Source: Competibacteraceae bacterium UBA6584 (lineage in GTDB: Bacteria > Pseudomonadota > Gammaproteobacteria > Competibacterales > Competibacteraceae). From it: 52,040 nt of DNA. The notes under the pieces were generated by a model. That model did no database searches, was not told where the DNA came from, and worked only from the letters and a program-made list of their open reading frames with translations. Numbering within the stretch: the first letter of the stretch is position 1; each line of letters starts with the position of its first letter. Where the stretch lies: contig DJIW01000031.1 of assembly GCA_002433805.1 (NCBI GenBank), positions 789 through 52,828 on the forward strand. Reading direction: 5' to 3'. The position numbers were made by a program, and so were the translations under genes. Of the stretch, positions 42,749-51,774 are shown one piece after another.

Positions 42749-44203
42749 GTGCGCGTCTTGATTTTCGCCGACCGGCTGGGCCGGGAATTGCAGCCGCTCG
42801 CCGAGCGTTCGTGCGTGGCTTTGTTGCCGGTGGTCGGCAAACCGGTGCTAGAACACGCGCTGGAGCGGTTGGTCGCCGCCGGCTTGCGGCGGGCCTCGAT
42901 CGCCATTTCACCGCAAGCCGAGAACATGCGGTCGACCTTCGGCGACGGCAGCCGTTGGGGAATGCGCTTGGATTATGTGCTGACCCGCGGCGAGGCCGAA
43001 CCCGACGACATCCTCGCCGCGCAACCGCGCCTGACCGACGAGGTGCTGGCGTTGCGGGGCGATGTGCTGCACGGCGCGAACGTGAGCGCGTTTTTGCAAG
43101 CGGCCGGCGAGGTCGCCGGGCCAGTAGTGTACGGGGGGACCGCCGGAGAACCGGTCAGCTATTGCCTGCATCGCGCCGGCGGTCGCGGCGGGCTCGAACG
43201 GCTGCGCTGGAGCGCCGCGCCGGAGGCCGCCGCGCCGGTTTGGCCGGTGGTGGACCTCGAAGGCGTCGTCCGCCGTCTGGACTCGCTGCGCGCCTATCAC
43301 CAAGCCAACTTGGACGCCGCCGCCGGGCGGATTCCCGAATTGATCGCGCCGGGCCGGCAGGTGGCGCTGGGGCTGACCGCGGGCTTGCGCTCGCGGGTTT
43401 CGCCGCGCAGCCTCCGCCAGGGCATCGCCTGGGTCGGCGGCGGCTGCCGCATCGAGCCGAGCGCGGAGCTGCACGGCGAGGTGGTGGTCGGAGATCGCGC
43501 GATCGTGGACCGGCTCGCCATCCTGCGCGATAGCGTGGTGTTGCCGGACAGCTACATCGGCGAATTGGTGGAGGTGCGCAACGCCATCGTACAGGGCAAC
43601 CGCTTGATCAGGGTCGACATCGGCGCGGTGCTGTCGGTCGCCGAGACCTTCCTGCTGGCCGATTTGGGCGAAACGACCTTAACCGGGGTGTTAGCCGAAC
43701 CGCTGAACCGGCTGCTGGGGGTGTTGTTGCTGGGTCTGTCACTGCCGCTGTGGCCGCTGGCGCTGCTGGCGGCATTGGCCGAAAATCCCCGCCAGCCGTT
43801 GCGGGCGGTGGAGTTGCGGGGCAACCGGCTGGACTTCGATGAATTCGGGATGCGCCAGCGGCGGCGTTTCAACGCCTGGGAGTGGGCGATATCGGTTCCC
43901 GCCTTGCGCTATCTGCCCCGCTTGCTGGCGGTGGCCAGCGGCGATCTGCGCCTGATCGGGACCGAGCCGCTGACGCCGGAACAGGCGGCGGAGCGCTCGG
44001 AGGAGTGGGAGCGGTTGGGCGACCGCGCCCCGGCCGGTTTGATCGGTCCGACCCAACTGCTGTTGCCGCCGTCGGCCCCGCGCGAGGAGCGCTTGATGAG
44101 CGACGCCTTCTACGCCCGCCAGCGCGGCGTCGGCCGGGATCTGTATTACGCCGCGCGCGGTTTGGGCGCGCTGTTCACGCCTCGGGCGTGGTGGGCGGCC
44201 TAG
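42749..44203 (+). CDS. Three-part fusion: nucleotidyltransferase-like, beta-helix, sugar-transferase-like
   Basis: A 484-residue protein from GTG 42749, 3 bases after the upstream stop. Residues 1-180 resemble sugar nucleotidyltransferases (LLPVVGKPVLEHALERL), but the GxGTR loop reads FADRLGREL, so it is probably inactive. Residues about 225-310 look like a left-handed beta-helix (VGGGCRIEPSAELHGEVVVG). The end (about 320-484) resembles a sugar transferase: membrane helix LLLGLSLPLWPLALLAALA and GDLRLIGTEPLTPEQA. The Asp-Glu pair is replaced (PALRYLPRLL). It may be a scaffold or regulatory subunit of polymer assembly. Confidence 0.8.
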   Translation: MRVLIFADRLGRELQPLAERSCVALLPVVGKPVLEHALERLVAAGLRRASIAISPQAENMRSTFGDGSRWGMRLDYVLTRGEAEPDDILAAQPRLTDEVLALRGDVLHGANVSAFLQAAGEVAGPVVYGGTAGEPVSYCLHRAGGRGGLERLRWSAAPEAAAPVWPVVDLEGVVRRLDSLRAYHQANLDAAAGRIPELIAPGRQVALGLTAGLRSRVSPRSLRQGIAWVGGGCRIEPSAELHGEVVVGDRAIVDRLAILRDSVVLPDSYIGELVEVRNAIVQGNRLIRVDIGAVLSVAETFLLADLGETTLTGVLAEPLNRLLGVLLLGLSLPLWPLALLAALAENPRQPLRAVELRGNRLDFDEFGMRQRRRFNAWEWAISVPALRYLPRLLAVASGDLRLIGTEPLTPEQAAERSEEWERLGDRAPAGLIGPTQLLLPPSAPREERLMSDAFYARQRGVGRDLYYAARGLGALFTPRAWWAA

Positions 44204-44264
44204 CCGTCTTCCGCGCTCGGGTTTGCGGCCGGCTCGACCGGCCTCCTTATGAGCGGGGAATTCC

Positions 44265-44936
44265 ATGGACCCAAGCTTTTGGCACGAACGCTGGGCGCGG
44301 GCCGAAATCGGCTTTCACCAGCACGATATCAACCTTCACCTCCAACAGTTTTGGGACCGGCTGAAGGTGCCGGCGGGCCAGCGAGTGTTCGCGCCGCTGT
44401 GCGGTAAAAGCCGGGATTTGTTGTGGCTGGCCGGTGAAGGTCATCCGATCACCGGCGTCGAAATCAGTCCGATCGCGGTCGAGGCTTTTTTTGAGGAAAA
44501 CGGCTTGCGGCCCCGCCGATGGCGCGACGGGAGTTTCGAAGTCTGGGAACACGACGAAATCCGGCTGTTGCTGGGCGATTTCTTCGCGCTGGAATCGCGC
44601 CATCTTAAGGATGTCGCCGCCATTTACGACCGGGCGTCCTTGATCGCCTTGCCCCCGGCGATGCGCGAGAGCTACTCGCGCCAGTTGGCGGCGGTGTCGC
44701 CGGCCGGGATCCAAACGCTGCTGGTGACGCTGGAATACGATCAGACGCTGTCGGCGGGTCCGCCTTTCTCGGTGGACGAGCGGGAGGTGCGGGCGCTGTT
44801 CGAGCCGGACCACGCGGTGGAATTGATCGACACGCGCGATGCGCTGGAGGAGGGTTCGCGCTGGCGGGAGCGCGGTCTGACGTGGCTGTTGGAGAGAGCT
44901 TACCGGCTGACGCACCGCGCGGCGTCTTGCCGATGA
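44265..44936 (+). CDS. tpm: Thiopurine S-methyltransferase
   Basis: A 223-residue SAM-dependent methyltransferase of the bacterial Tpm type (also linked to selenite/tellurite methylation). Typical stretches are FWHERWARAEIGFHQHDINL at the N-terminus, VFAPLCGKSRDLLWLAGEGH (SAM site), GVEISPIAVEAFF and IYDRASLIALPPAMRESY. The 3' end overlaps the transporter start (ATGA), so the two are co-translated. Its native substrate is not known. Confidence 0.93.
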   Translation: MDPSFWHERWARAEIGFHQHDINLHLQQFWDRLKVPAGQRVFAPLCGKSRDLLWLAGEGHPITGVEISPIAVEAFFEENGLRPRRWRDGSFEVWEHDEIRLLLGDFFALESRHLKDVAAIYDRASLIALPPAMRESYSRQLAAVSPAGIQTLLVTLEYDQTLSAGPPFSVDEREVRALFEPDHAVELIDTRDALEEGSRWRERGLTWLLERAYRLTHRAASCR

Positions 44937-46159
44937 GCGCCGCGCCGGTTTTAAGCCCCGCCGCCCTCGCGGCGCGGATCTTTCTGCCGTTTGCCGCCGG
45001 TTATTTCCTGTCCTATCTCTACCGGACCATCAACGCGGTGCTGTCGCCGTATCTGGCGGCCGAATTGCAGCTGACCGCCGCCGATCTCGGGTTGTTGACC
45101 AGCGTTTATTTCCTGACCTTCGCCGCGTTTCAACTGCCGTTGGGCGTGTTGCTCGACCGTTTCGGCCCGCGTCGGGTCGAGGCGGCGCTGCTGGTGTTCG
45201 CGGCGGCGGGCGCGGGCTTGTTCGCGGTGGGCCACAGCGCGCTGGAGTTGGCCGTCGGCCGGGGTTTGATCGGTTTGGGGGTGTCGGCCTGTTTGATGGC
45301 CAGCTTCAAAGCCTTCGTGCTGTGGCTGCCGGCCGAACGCTTGGCGGTGGCTAACGGCTGGGTGCTGGCGGCCGGCGGCTTGGGCGCGCTGGCGGCCACC
45401 GCGCCGGTGGAAGCGGCGCTGCAATGGGTCGGCTGGCGGGGCCTGTTCGGCGGCTTGGCGGGTTTGAGCGGGCTGGTTGCGCTGGCGTTGCTGCTGGCGG
45501 TCCCGGAGCGCGAGGCCGGCGCGCCGGCGGGCGACTTGCGCGCCCAATGGCGCGGCGTGGCCGAAATTTTTCGCAGTCCGGTGTTTTGGCGGATCGCGCC
45601 GGTCAGCGTGCTCTCGCAGGCGTCGTTCCTGGCGATTCAAGGGCTGTGGGCCGGGCCTTGGCTGCGCGACGTTGCCGGTCTGGACAAATCCGCCGCCGCC
45701 GAGGTGCTGTTCTGGACGGCGGCGGCCATGGTGGCCGGCTTTCTCGGCCTGGGCCAATTGAGCTATCGGCTGTCGCGGCTGGGGGTGCGGCCGCTGGCGG
45801 TTTCGGCGGCCGGCATGGCGTTGTTCATGTTGGTGCAACTGGCGTTGCTGCTGAAGATCGGGCCATTGTGGGCGCTGTGGGTTCTTTTTGGTTTCCTTGG
45901 CACCAGCGCGGTGTTGACGTACGCGATCTTATCGCAGGCGTTTCCGCCGGCGCTGGCGGGGCGCGTGAACACGGCATTGAACTTGCTAGTGTTTGTGTTA
46001 GCGTTTGTGGGACAGTGGGGGATGGGCGCGATTGTCAACCGCTGGCCGGGGCCGGACGGCGGCTATGCTGAAGCCGGTTATCAATGGGCCTTCGGGCTGG
46101 CGCTGGCGGGGCAGTTGATCGGCTGGCTGTGGCTGTTGGCGAGGCGGCGCGATGCCTAG
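44933..46159 (+). CDS. Major facilitator superfamily transporter
   Basis: A 408-residue inner-membrane transporter with about 12 helices. The family loop between helices 2 and 3 reads LGVLLDRFGPRRVEAALLV. Charged arginines in FLSYLYRTINAVLSPYL resemble nitrate/sugar-phosphate or generic drug-transport members. ATG 44933 overlaps the tpm stop. The substrate cannot be predicted; co-translation with tpm suggests export or import of a methylated compound, but this is only inference. Confidence 0.88.
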   Translation: MSAAPVLSPAALAARIFLPFAAGYFLSYLYRTINAVLSPYLAAELQLTAADLGLLTSVYFLTFAAFQLPLGVLLDRFGPRRVEAALLVFAAAGAGLFAVGHSALELAVGRGLIGLGVSACLMASFKAFVLWLPAERLAVANGWVLAAGGLGALAATAPVEAALQWVGWRGLFGGLAGLSGLVALALLLAVPEREAGAPAGDLRAQWRGVAEIFRSPVFWRIAPVSVLSQASFLAIQGLWAGPWLRDVAGLDKSAAAEVLFWTAAAMVAGFLGLGQLSYRLSRLGVRPLAVSAAGMALFMLVQLALLLKIGPLWALWVLFGFLGTSAVLTYAILSQAFPPALAGRVNTALNLLVFVLAFVGQWGMGAIVNRWPGPDGGYAEAGYQWAFGLALAGQLIGWLWLLARRRDA

Positions 46160-46259
46160 CGACGATCCCCGCATCGAGCGGTCGAATAAATGAGGCGATG
46201 GCGGGGAGCGCGCCAACCGGGGCGATTGACAGCGGCGGCATGGGTGGGAGTATCCGTTA

Positions 46260-48488
46260 GTGATAGACATTCCGGGCTACACGATTCTGCGTCAGATCGG
46301 CGAGGGCGGCATGGCGACCGTCTACCTCGCCGTGCAGGAATCGCTCGGGCGTCAAGTGGCCCTGAAGGTCATGCGCTCGACTCGGGGCAACGCCGAACAT
46401 TTCATCGATCGGTTTTTGAAGGAAGCTCGGATCATCGCCCAGCTCCAACACCCGCAGATCATCACCATCTACGACTTCGGCTCGCACGACGGACAGTCCT
46501 ATTTTTCCATGGAATTTTTGCCCGAGGGCACCCTGGCCCAGCAAATCGCCGACGGCCTGAGCCCGGAGCGGGCGCAGGCGATCATCCGATCGATCTGCCC
46601 GGCGCTGGCCTACGCTCACCGCCAGGGCATCATCCACCGCGACATCAAGCCGCAAAATATTCTGTTTCGCCAGGACGGCGCGCCCGTGCTCAGCGATTTC
46701 GGCATCGCCAAAACCTTGGATGCCGACGACACCCAGCTGACCGCGCCCGGTTTGGCGATCGGCAGTCCGACCTACATGAGTCCGGAGCAGATCACCGGCA
46801 AGAAGCTGGACAACCGCAGCGACCTTTACAGCCTCGGCATCGTTTTTTACGAAATGCTGGTTCGAGAGCCGCCCTATCGGTCGGACGACATTTTCGGCAT
46901 CGCCATGATGCACTGCACCCAGCCGATTCCGCGCTTGCCCGATAATGTCAACCGATACCAGAGCCTCTTGCAGAAGCTGCTGGCCAAAAATCCGACCGAG
47001 CGCTTCGAGAATGCCGAGCAACTGCTTCAGGCGCTCGACCAGCCCACCTCCAAGCTATCGTTCCACTCGCTCCTGCCCACGACCCAGTTCTTTCATGCCT
47101 TCAATCCCTCGCCGATTTCGAAAAAAATAGCGCTGGCGGGCGCTCTGGCGGTGCTGGTCCTAAGCTCGGGCGGGATTTATCTGCGGGCGATGCGGCAACC
47201 GACCCCGATCAATACGGAGGCGCTGGCCGGACCGCCGCCGGCGGATCGCGCCAAGCTCGCGGCCCATTATGAACAGCTCGCCGTCCAACACCTTCAAAAT
47301 GAGGAATTCGGTCCCAGCCTGGAATTGATCAAGCTCGGCCTCAACGCCTCGCCTGACGACCGAGGGCTGCTGGCCTTGCGCGACCGGGTCGAGCGCCAGC
47401 AAGCGGCTGGCGGCTGGCTGAGACAGGCCCGGCAGAGTGCGGACGGCGGCTCGCTCGAACAAGGATTGGGACAAGCGGAGGAGGGCTTGCGGCTTGTTCC
47501 CGACCACCCGGCGCTGGCGGCGCTGCGCGAGCGCCTGCAAGTCGCACTGAAGGAACGGCGGCAAAGAGCCGAACGATCCTTGTCGCAATCCCACGCCTAC
47601 TGGCAGGCGGGCGATCTCGACGCGAGCTTGAAGCAGATTGAGGACGGCTTGCAACAGGCTCCCGGCCATCCCGAATTATCCACCTTGCGTTCGGTGGTGG
47701 AAAGCCGGATCAAGGAACGCCAATTGATTCCGAAGCTGCTGTCCGAAGCGCGGGAGCTGGCGCGGCAAAACCAGTTGGACGAGAGCTTGAAACGGATCGA
47801 TCAAGGACTAAGCTTAGTGCCAGAACAGGCCGATTTAGTCAGTTTGCGCGAGCGGGTGACAGCGGCTTTGGAGGCCAACCGGCGGATCGGCGCGCTGTTG
47901 CGGGAGTGCGATGCCCGCTTTCCGCTGGAACGCCTCACCGCCTCGCAGGGCGTCGACGCCGTGGCTTGTTACCAGCAGATCGTGGCGTTTGCTCCCGCCG
48001 ACGGCCAGGCCCGCGCCAGAATCGAACAGATCGCGGATCGCTACGCGAGTTTGGCCGACGCCGCCATCGGCAAAGCGGAATTTCAGAATGCCGAAGGCTA
48101 TCTGGCCCAACTCCAGCGGATCAGACCCGACCATGCTCGTCTGGCGACGTTGAACCGTCTTTTGCAGGTCAAGCGCAAACAGACGGAAAGCGAGGCTCGC
48201 CGCTTGCTTGAAACCGAAACCAAACGACAGGCGACCGAGGAGGCCCGGCGTCGGGCCGCCGAGCGAGAAAAAAACCGGACCCTTCAGAACAACAGCCGCA
48301 AAGCGGCTTCGGAAGCTCGCGCATCAGGCGCCAACGCGCCGGCGTCGGCCAAACCGACCCCATCGCCCCTGGCGCCCGCCGCCCAGCCGCGTCAGGCGAA
48401 ATCGAGAACGAACTGCGGGGAAGCGCTGCTCAAGGCGCAACTCGGCGAACCGTTATCCGCCATCGAACAGAAGGAGTGCAGACCATGA
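46260..48488 (+). CDS. Membrane Ser/Thr protein kinase with C-terminal helical repeats
   Basis: A 742-residue Hanks-type kinase. GTG 46260 follows GGGAG. The kinase domain (about 7-265) is intact: IGEGGMATVYLA (P-loop), K36, HRDIKPQNILF (D128), DFGIAK (146) and the activation segment through GSPTYMSPEQITG. A membrane helix (about 288-309) links it to an extracytoplasmic region of about 400 residues. That region contains repeated units such as L(E/D)(Q/E)GL-x-L-x-P and ends Lys/Arg/Ala-rich. The stop overlaps the lipoprotein start. The region probably senses or contacts the envelope and signals to the kinase. Confidence 0.92.
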   Translation: MIDIPGYTILRQIGEGGMATVYLAVQESLGRQVALKVMRSTRGNAEHFIDRFLKEARIIAQLQHPQIITIYDFGSHDGQSYFSMEFLPEGTLAQQIADGLSPERAQAIIRSICPALAYAHRQGIIHRDIKPQNILFRQDGAPVLSDFGIAKTLDADDTQLTAPGLAIGSPTYMSPEQITGKKLDNRSDLYSLGIVFYEMLVREPPYRSDDIFGIAMMHCTQPIPRLPDNVNRYQSLLQKLLAKNPTERFENAEQLLQALDQPTSKLSFHSLLPTTQFFHAFNPSPISKKIALAGALAVLVLSSGGIYLRAMRQPTPINTEALAGPPPADRAKLAAHYEQLAVQHLQNEEFGPSLELIKLGLNASPDDRGLLALRDRVERQQAAGGWLRQARQSADGGSLEQGLGQAEEGLRLVPDHPALAALRERLQVALKERRQRAERSLSQSHAYWQAGDLDASLKQIEDGLQQAPGHPELSTLRSVVESRIKERQLIPKLLSEARELARQNQLDESLKRIDQGLSLVPEQADLVSLRERVTAALEANRRIGALLRECDARFPLERLTASQGVDAVACYQQIVAFAPADGQARARIEQIADRYASLADAAIGKAEFQNAEGYLAQLQRIRPDHARLATLNRLLQVKRKQTESEARRLLETETKRQATEEARRRAAEREKNRTLQNNSRKAASEARASGANAPASAKPTPSPLAPAAQPRQAKSRTNCGEALLKAQLGEPLSAIEQKECRP

Positions 48489-49729
48489 TGATGATCGAAC
48501 GCCCCGCGCGCGCGGTGTTGGGAGCCGCGAGTGTGTTGGTTGCGGCGCTGCTGTGGGGATGCGCCGCCCCGCCCGCCGATACCAAACAGGCCGCCGCGCC
48601 CGCGCCGCCGGTCCAGCCGGTGCCATTCGATGAAGCGGTTTTGAAAGCCGCGAACGATTTGTTCAGCCGCGCCCAATTGCCGGCGGCCGACGGCCGCGCA
48701 TCGGGGCGGTATACCTTGGTGATCGACCCCTTGATCGACGGCGTGACCGGCGCGCAATCGGCCGCGACCCAATCGATGGAAGCCCGCCTCGTCGAACTGG
48801 TGAAGGAAAAATATCCCCAGTTTGAGGTGCAACCGTTTTCGACGGCGGCGGTGGCGCAATCGCCCATCGTGCTGGTCGGCACTTTTACCGGCGTCAACCA
48901 GGAGGGCAAAACCGAAGGCGCGCGAGAAGCCTATCGGGTCTGTCTGGCGCTGGCCGACCTCAAATCGGGCAAAATCGTGTCCAAGGGGACCGCGCGGGCC
49001 AAGCCCGAAGGCGTTGACATCACCCCCACCACCTATTTTCAGGACACCCCGGCCTGGGCGCCGGATAAAGCGACCGAGGGTTACATCAAAACCTGCCAAG
49101 GCACCAAGGCCGGCGATCCGATCAACGCGGCCTACGCGGATCGCATCCTCACGGCGGCGCTGATCAGCGAGGCGATTGAAGCCTATAACAGTCGACAGTA
49201 TCCGACCGCGTTCGATCTATATCAAAGCGCGCTCCGGTCGCCGGGCGGCGAGCAACTGCGGGTCTACAACGGCCTTTATCTGACCAGTTGGAAGCTGGGC
49301 CGTCGCGGTGAGGCGCTTGAGGCGTTCGGCAAGATCGTGGATTACGGCCTCGCCAACCAGCGCCTCGCCGTCAAATTCCTGTTCAAGCCCGGTTCGACGG
49401 ATTTCTGGCCCGACCGGCGGGTGAGCGGCCCCTATCCGCTGTGGTTGAAGCAGATCGCGCAACGGACTTCATCGCATCAGGGCTGTTTGGAAGTCGTCGG
49501 CCATACCAGCCGCACCGGTCCCGAGCCGATCAACGAACGTCTGTCCGCCTTGCGGGCCGAACGGGTCAAGACCAGGCTCGAAGCCGACGCGCCGGCCCTG
49601 CGCAACCGAACCATCGCCAACGGGGTGGGTTCCAAGGAGACGCTGATCGGAACGGGAACCGACGACGCCAGGGATGCGCTCGATCGCCGGGTCGAGTTCA
49701 AGGTGGTGCAGTGCCGCGCGTCCAGTTAG
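48485..49729 (+). CDS. OmpA-like lipoprotein coupled to the Ser/Thr kinase
   Basis: A 414-residue lipoprotein. ATG 48485 follows AAGGAG and overlaps the kinase stop (ATGA). The signal peptide ends in ALLWGC (C26), a lipobox, followed by a proline-rich linker. The N-terminal half (about 50-220) is an unrecognised domain (RYTLVIDPLIDGVTGAQS). A short TPR-like part (AIEAYNSRQYPTAFDLYQSA, about 230-290) and a C-terminal OmpA-like domain follow (VVGHTSRTGPEPINERLSAL, DDARDALDRRVEFKVVQC). Such domains bind peptidoglycan. It may link the kinase's periplasmic region to the cell wall. Confidence 0.85.
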   Translation: MMMIERPARAVLGAASVLVAALLWGCAAPPADTKQAAAPAPPVQPVPFDEAVLKAANDLFSRAQLPAADGRASGRYTLVIDPLIDGVTGAQSAATQSMEARLVELVKEKYPQFEVQPFSTAAVAQSPIVLVGTFTGVNQEGKTEGAREAYRVCLALADLKSGKIVSKGTARAKPEGVDITPTTYFQDTPAWAPDKATEGYIKTCQGTKAGDPINAAYADRILTAALISEAIEAYNSRQYPTAFDLYQSALRSPGGEQLRVYNGLYLTSWKLGRRGEALEAFGKIVDYGLANQRLAVKFLFKPGSTDFWPDRRVSGPYPLWLKQIAQRTSSHQGCLEVVGHTSRTGPEPINERLSALRAERVKTRLEADAPALRNRTIANGVGSKETLIGTGTDDARDALDRRVEFKVVQCRASS

Positions 49730-49778
49730 CGGAGCGGGGATAGTAAAACCACGGTTGTCCTGGAGCGGACATCCCGTT

Positions 49779-50375
49779 TTAGAAGCGGGTCGGTCGGCTC
49801 TTGCGTTCCCACTCGGCGGCTTGGTTCGGGTCGGGGGGCAAGCCCAACTCGCCGTGGTGATAGGCCCGCGCCAACCGGCGGGCCGCGTCCGCGTGGCCGC
49901 CCGCGACGGCTTTTCGCAGCCATCCAACGGCGGATGATTCGTTTTTAGCAACGCCCTGGCCGTCGGCATACGCCAGCGCGACTTGATATTGCGCCGGCGC
50001 GTAGCCGCGTTCGGCCAGGCGCTGAAACCACTGGAACGCCAGTTCCGGGGAAGCGGGCACGCCCTCGCCGCGCCGGTAGGATTCGGCCAGCCAATACTGG
50101 CCGCCGACCTCGCCCTGCCGCGCGGCTTTTTCAAACCAGTAGATCGCCAAGCGAGGATTGCGCGGCACGCCAAAACCCAGCCGATACAAAAAGCCCAACC
50201 GAAACTGCGCCGGCCCGTGGCCGTTGTCGGATAGCGTCGCCAACAGCGCGGCGCCCGCCGGATAATCGCGCTGGAATAAATGCTTCATCGCCAGCCGGTA
50301 TTGCGCCTGCTGTTCGTCGCAGCCTCCCAGCAGCAACAGCGATCCCAGAAGCAGCGCGCGCGGCTGAAAGCTCAT
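49779..50375 (-). CDS. Sel1-repeat lipoprotein
   Basis: A 198-residue lipoprotein. The signal peptide ends in LLLLGGC (C19). Five or so Sel1-like repeats follow (AQYRLAMKHLFQRDYPAGAA, AQFRLGFLYRLGFGVPRNP, GQYWLAESYRRGEGVPASP, AQYQVALAYADGQGVAKN, AARRLARAYHHGE), a fold used for protein-protein contacts. ATG 50375 overlaps the stop of the exosortase-associated protein (ATGA), so it is part of the exosortase operon. It might assist sorting or envelope anchoring; that is inference from position. Confidence 0.85.
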   Translation of the reverse strand: MSFQPRALLLGSLLLLGGCDEQQAQYRLAMKHLFQRDYPAGAALLATLSDNGHGPAQFRLGFLYRLGFGVPRNPRLAIYWFEKAARQGEVGGQYWLAESYRRGEGVPASPELAFQWFQRLAERGYAPAQYQVALAYADGQGVAKNESSAVGWLRKAVAGGHADAARRLARAYHHGELGLPPDPNQAAEWERKSRPTRF

Positions 50376-51058
50376 TGGTTGGCATCCGCGGGCGGCGAGG
50401 GGGACGAATCCGCTGGAGCTAGGGTCCTCATCCTGCGTTGCAGCAAGCCGCCCAGGATGATTTTGCGCAAGTACGCTTGATGCAGCAGCAGCCACGCCAG
50501 CAGTGGAGCGACGATCGGCAGCACCAACACCGCCAGTTGCCGGCCCAGACCGATCAAGTAATACGGCGCCGGCGAATCCGGCAAGGCCAGGGCGTACTCG
50601 GCGGGCGGGATTTCGGTCATCAGCGGCAGGTGGCTGCGGTACAAGGCCAGCTGGAATTGCGCGTCCAGCGCGACCATCACGCCAATCACCGGCAACAAGG
50701 CCAGCGTGCCGCGCAGCAGACGACGGAGCAGCGCCCGCCCCGGCGTCGGCAGGGTCAAGGCCCAAAACAGCGGCAAAATCACGCTGGCCCGGTCCAGCGG
50801 CAAGGGCAAGGCCATGAACAACTGAGCCGAGTCGGTCAGCGGAGGGATCAAACTGACGATCAAGCCCCGATCGCCATCCAAGCCCACGCCCAGCACGGAA
50901 TCCGACCACAGCCATTGGCTGAGAAATCCCGCGCCGTGCGCCAAAATCGCAGCCAGCGGTTCTCGAAGCCACCACCACCACAGCACCAGACACAGCGGCA
51001 GACAAAGACTCCCACCCAACAACAGACGCAGCAGGAGCGGGTCAACCCGCGCGTACAT
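50372..51058 (-). CDS. Exosortase H-associated membrane protein
   Basis: A 228-residue inner-membrane protein with about four helices (roughly 7-28, 88-100, 112-130 and 160-195) and a periplasmic part. From memory it fits the membrane-protein family found beside XrtH. Its start overlaps the exosortase stop by 17 bases and its stop overlaps the Sel1 lipoprotein start. It probably assists the exosortase in processing C-terminal sorting signals. The family call rests on context plus general membrane pattern. Confidence 0.75.
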   Translation of the reverse strand: MYARVDPLLLRLLLGGSLCLPLCLVLWWWWLREPLAAILAHGAGFLSQWLWSDSVLGVGLDGDRGLIVSLIPPLTDSAQLFMALPLPLDRASVILPLFWALTLPTPGRALLRRLLRGTLALLPVIGVMVALDAQFQLALYRSHLPLMTEIPPAEYALALPDSPAPYYLIGLGRQLAVLVLPIVAPLLAWLLLHQAYLRKIILGGLLQRRMRTLAPADSSPSPPADANQ

Positions 51059-51548
51059 GCGGGATCGGCCGCGTGGGTTCCAGCGGCAGCCGGCGTAGCC
51101 ACAACAGAAAAATCAGCAAAACATCCATCAGGATCAACGCATCCCAAACGTACCAATGCACCCAGTGAAACCACATCGGTTTCCAAGCGCCCAGGTACAC
51201 CAGGCTGATGATGCGCGCCATATTGAGCCCCTGCACCGCGATCCAACCGATCAGCAGGCCGGCCAGCCGATGCCGCCACGGCGCGGGAAACGCCAGCATG
51301 GCGGTCCACAGCAGCAAGGTCGCTTCCACCCCGTTGCATAAATCGAGAATGCGGACGCTGGAGCCGGGAATGCTCAATACGTTGCCGTACACCCGCGCCT
51401 GCCCGCCGAACAGCGTGATCAATCCGCCGGCCACCGCCGTCAAACTTTCGGTGAACGGTTCGATCAGCTGTTCCCGCACCGGCGGCAAGTATACGGTTCC
51501 GTACAGTAAAAGCCCGATTCCGATGAAAGCCAGCAGAAAGCGTCGCAC
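51042..51548 (-). CDS. xrtH: Exosortase H
   Basis: A 168-residue integral membrane transpeptidase-like protein, short as XrtH members are. The catalytic residues line up with the exosortase set: C71 in DLCNGVEAT, R112 in GLNMARIISLVYLG and a histidine (H128 or H131) in WFHWVHWYVWDA. Exosortases cleave C-terminal sorting signals; XrtH is linked to targets ending in an IPTLxxW-type motif. GTG 51548 is the start. No target carrying that signal occurs in this window, so substrates must be elsewhere. Confidence 0.88.
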   Translation of the reverse strand: MRRFLLAFIGIGLLLYGTVYLPPVREQLIEPFTESLTAVAGGLITLFGGQARVYGNVLSIPGSSVRILDLCNGVEATLLLWTAMLAFPAPWRHRLAGLLIGWIAVQGLNMARIISLVYLGAWKPMWFHWVHWYVWDALILMDVLLIFLLWLRRLPLEPTRPIPHVRAG

Positions 51549-51774
51549 GGCAAGAGCCCCTGGTCAGCGTGTTTCAACATCTTGCCATAAATCCGCCGGG
51601 CGGTTGAGATCAGACTTTGATATTTCCACTTGGAATAAACAAATAAATTTATATTCCTTTTCATTGTATTTCCATTCGATAAACTGCTGGTGAAAACCGA
51701 CTGCGCAACTCGGATATCCGTCCGTGTTCAGCGGCGATTCGAAACGTGATTCAACCCCTAAAGGACTGAGCGCG
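51549..51774. promoter_or_regulatory. AT-rich divergent promoter region of xrtH and fpr
   Basis: A 226-base gap with a markedly AT-rich core (about 51620-51690). It holds the inverted repeat TTCCA-CT-TGGAA (51624-51635), which could be an operator. Candidate -10 sequences exist on both strands, but none has a well-spaced -35. Confidence 0.4.

Noticed and set aside
42289..43533. Plus-strand frame of 414 codons across the sugar transferase and fusion gene
   Set aside because: Arginine/alanine-rich shadow in another frame of two genes with recognisable domains.
49772..49788. Short stem CCCGTTT-TAG-AAGCGGG between the convergent lipoprotein genes as a terminator
   Set aside because: It lies over the stop codon of the Sel1 gene, has a GU pair and no T-run on either side.
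49779..51005. Extended 408-codon version of the Sel1 lipoprotein frame
   Set aside because: The upstream part overlaps the exosortase-associated gene; ATG 50375 begins a proper lipoprotein signal peptide and shows an ATGA overlap.
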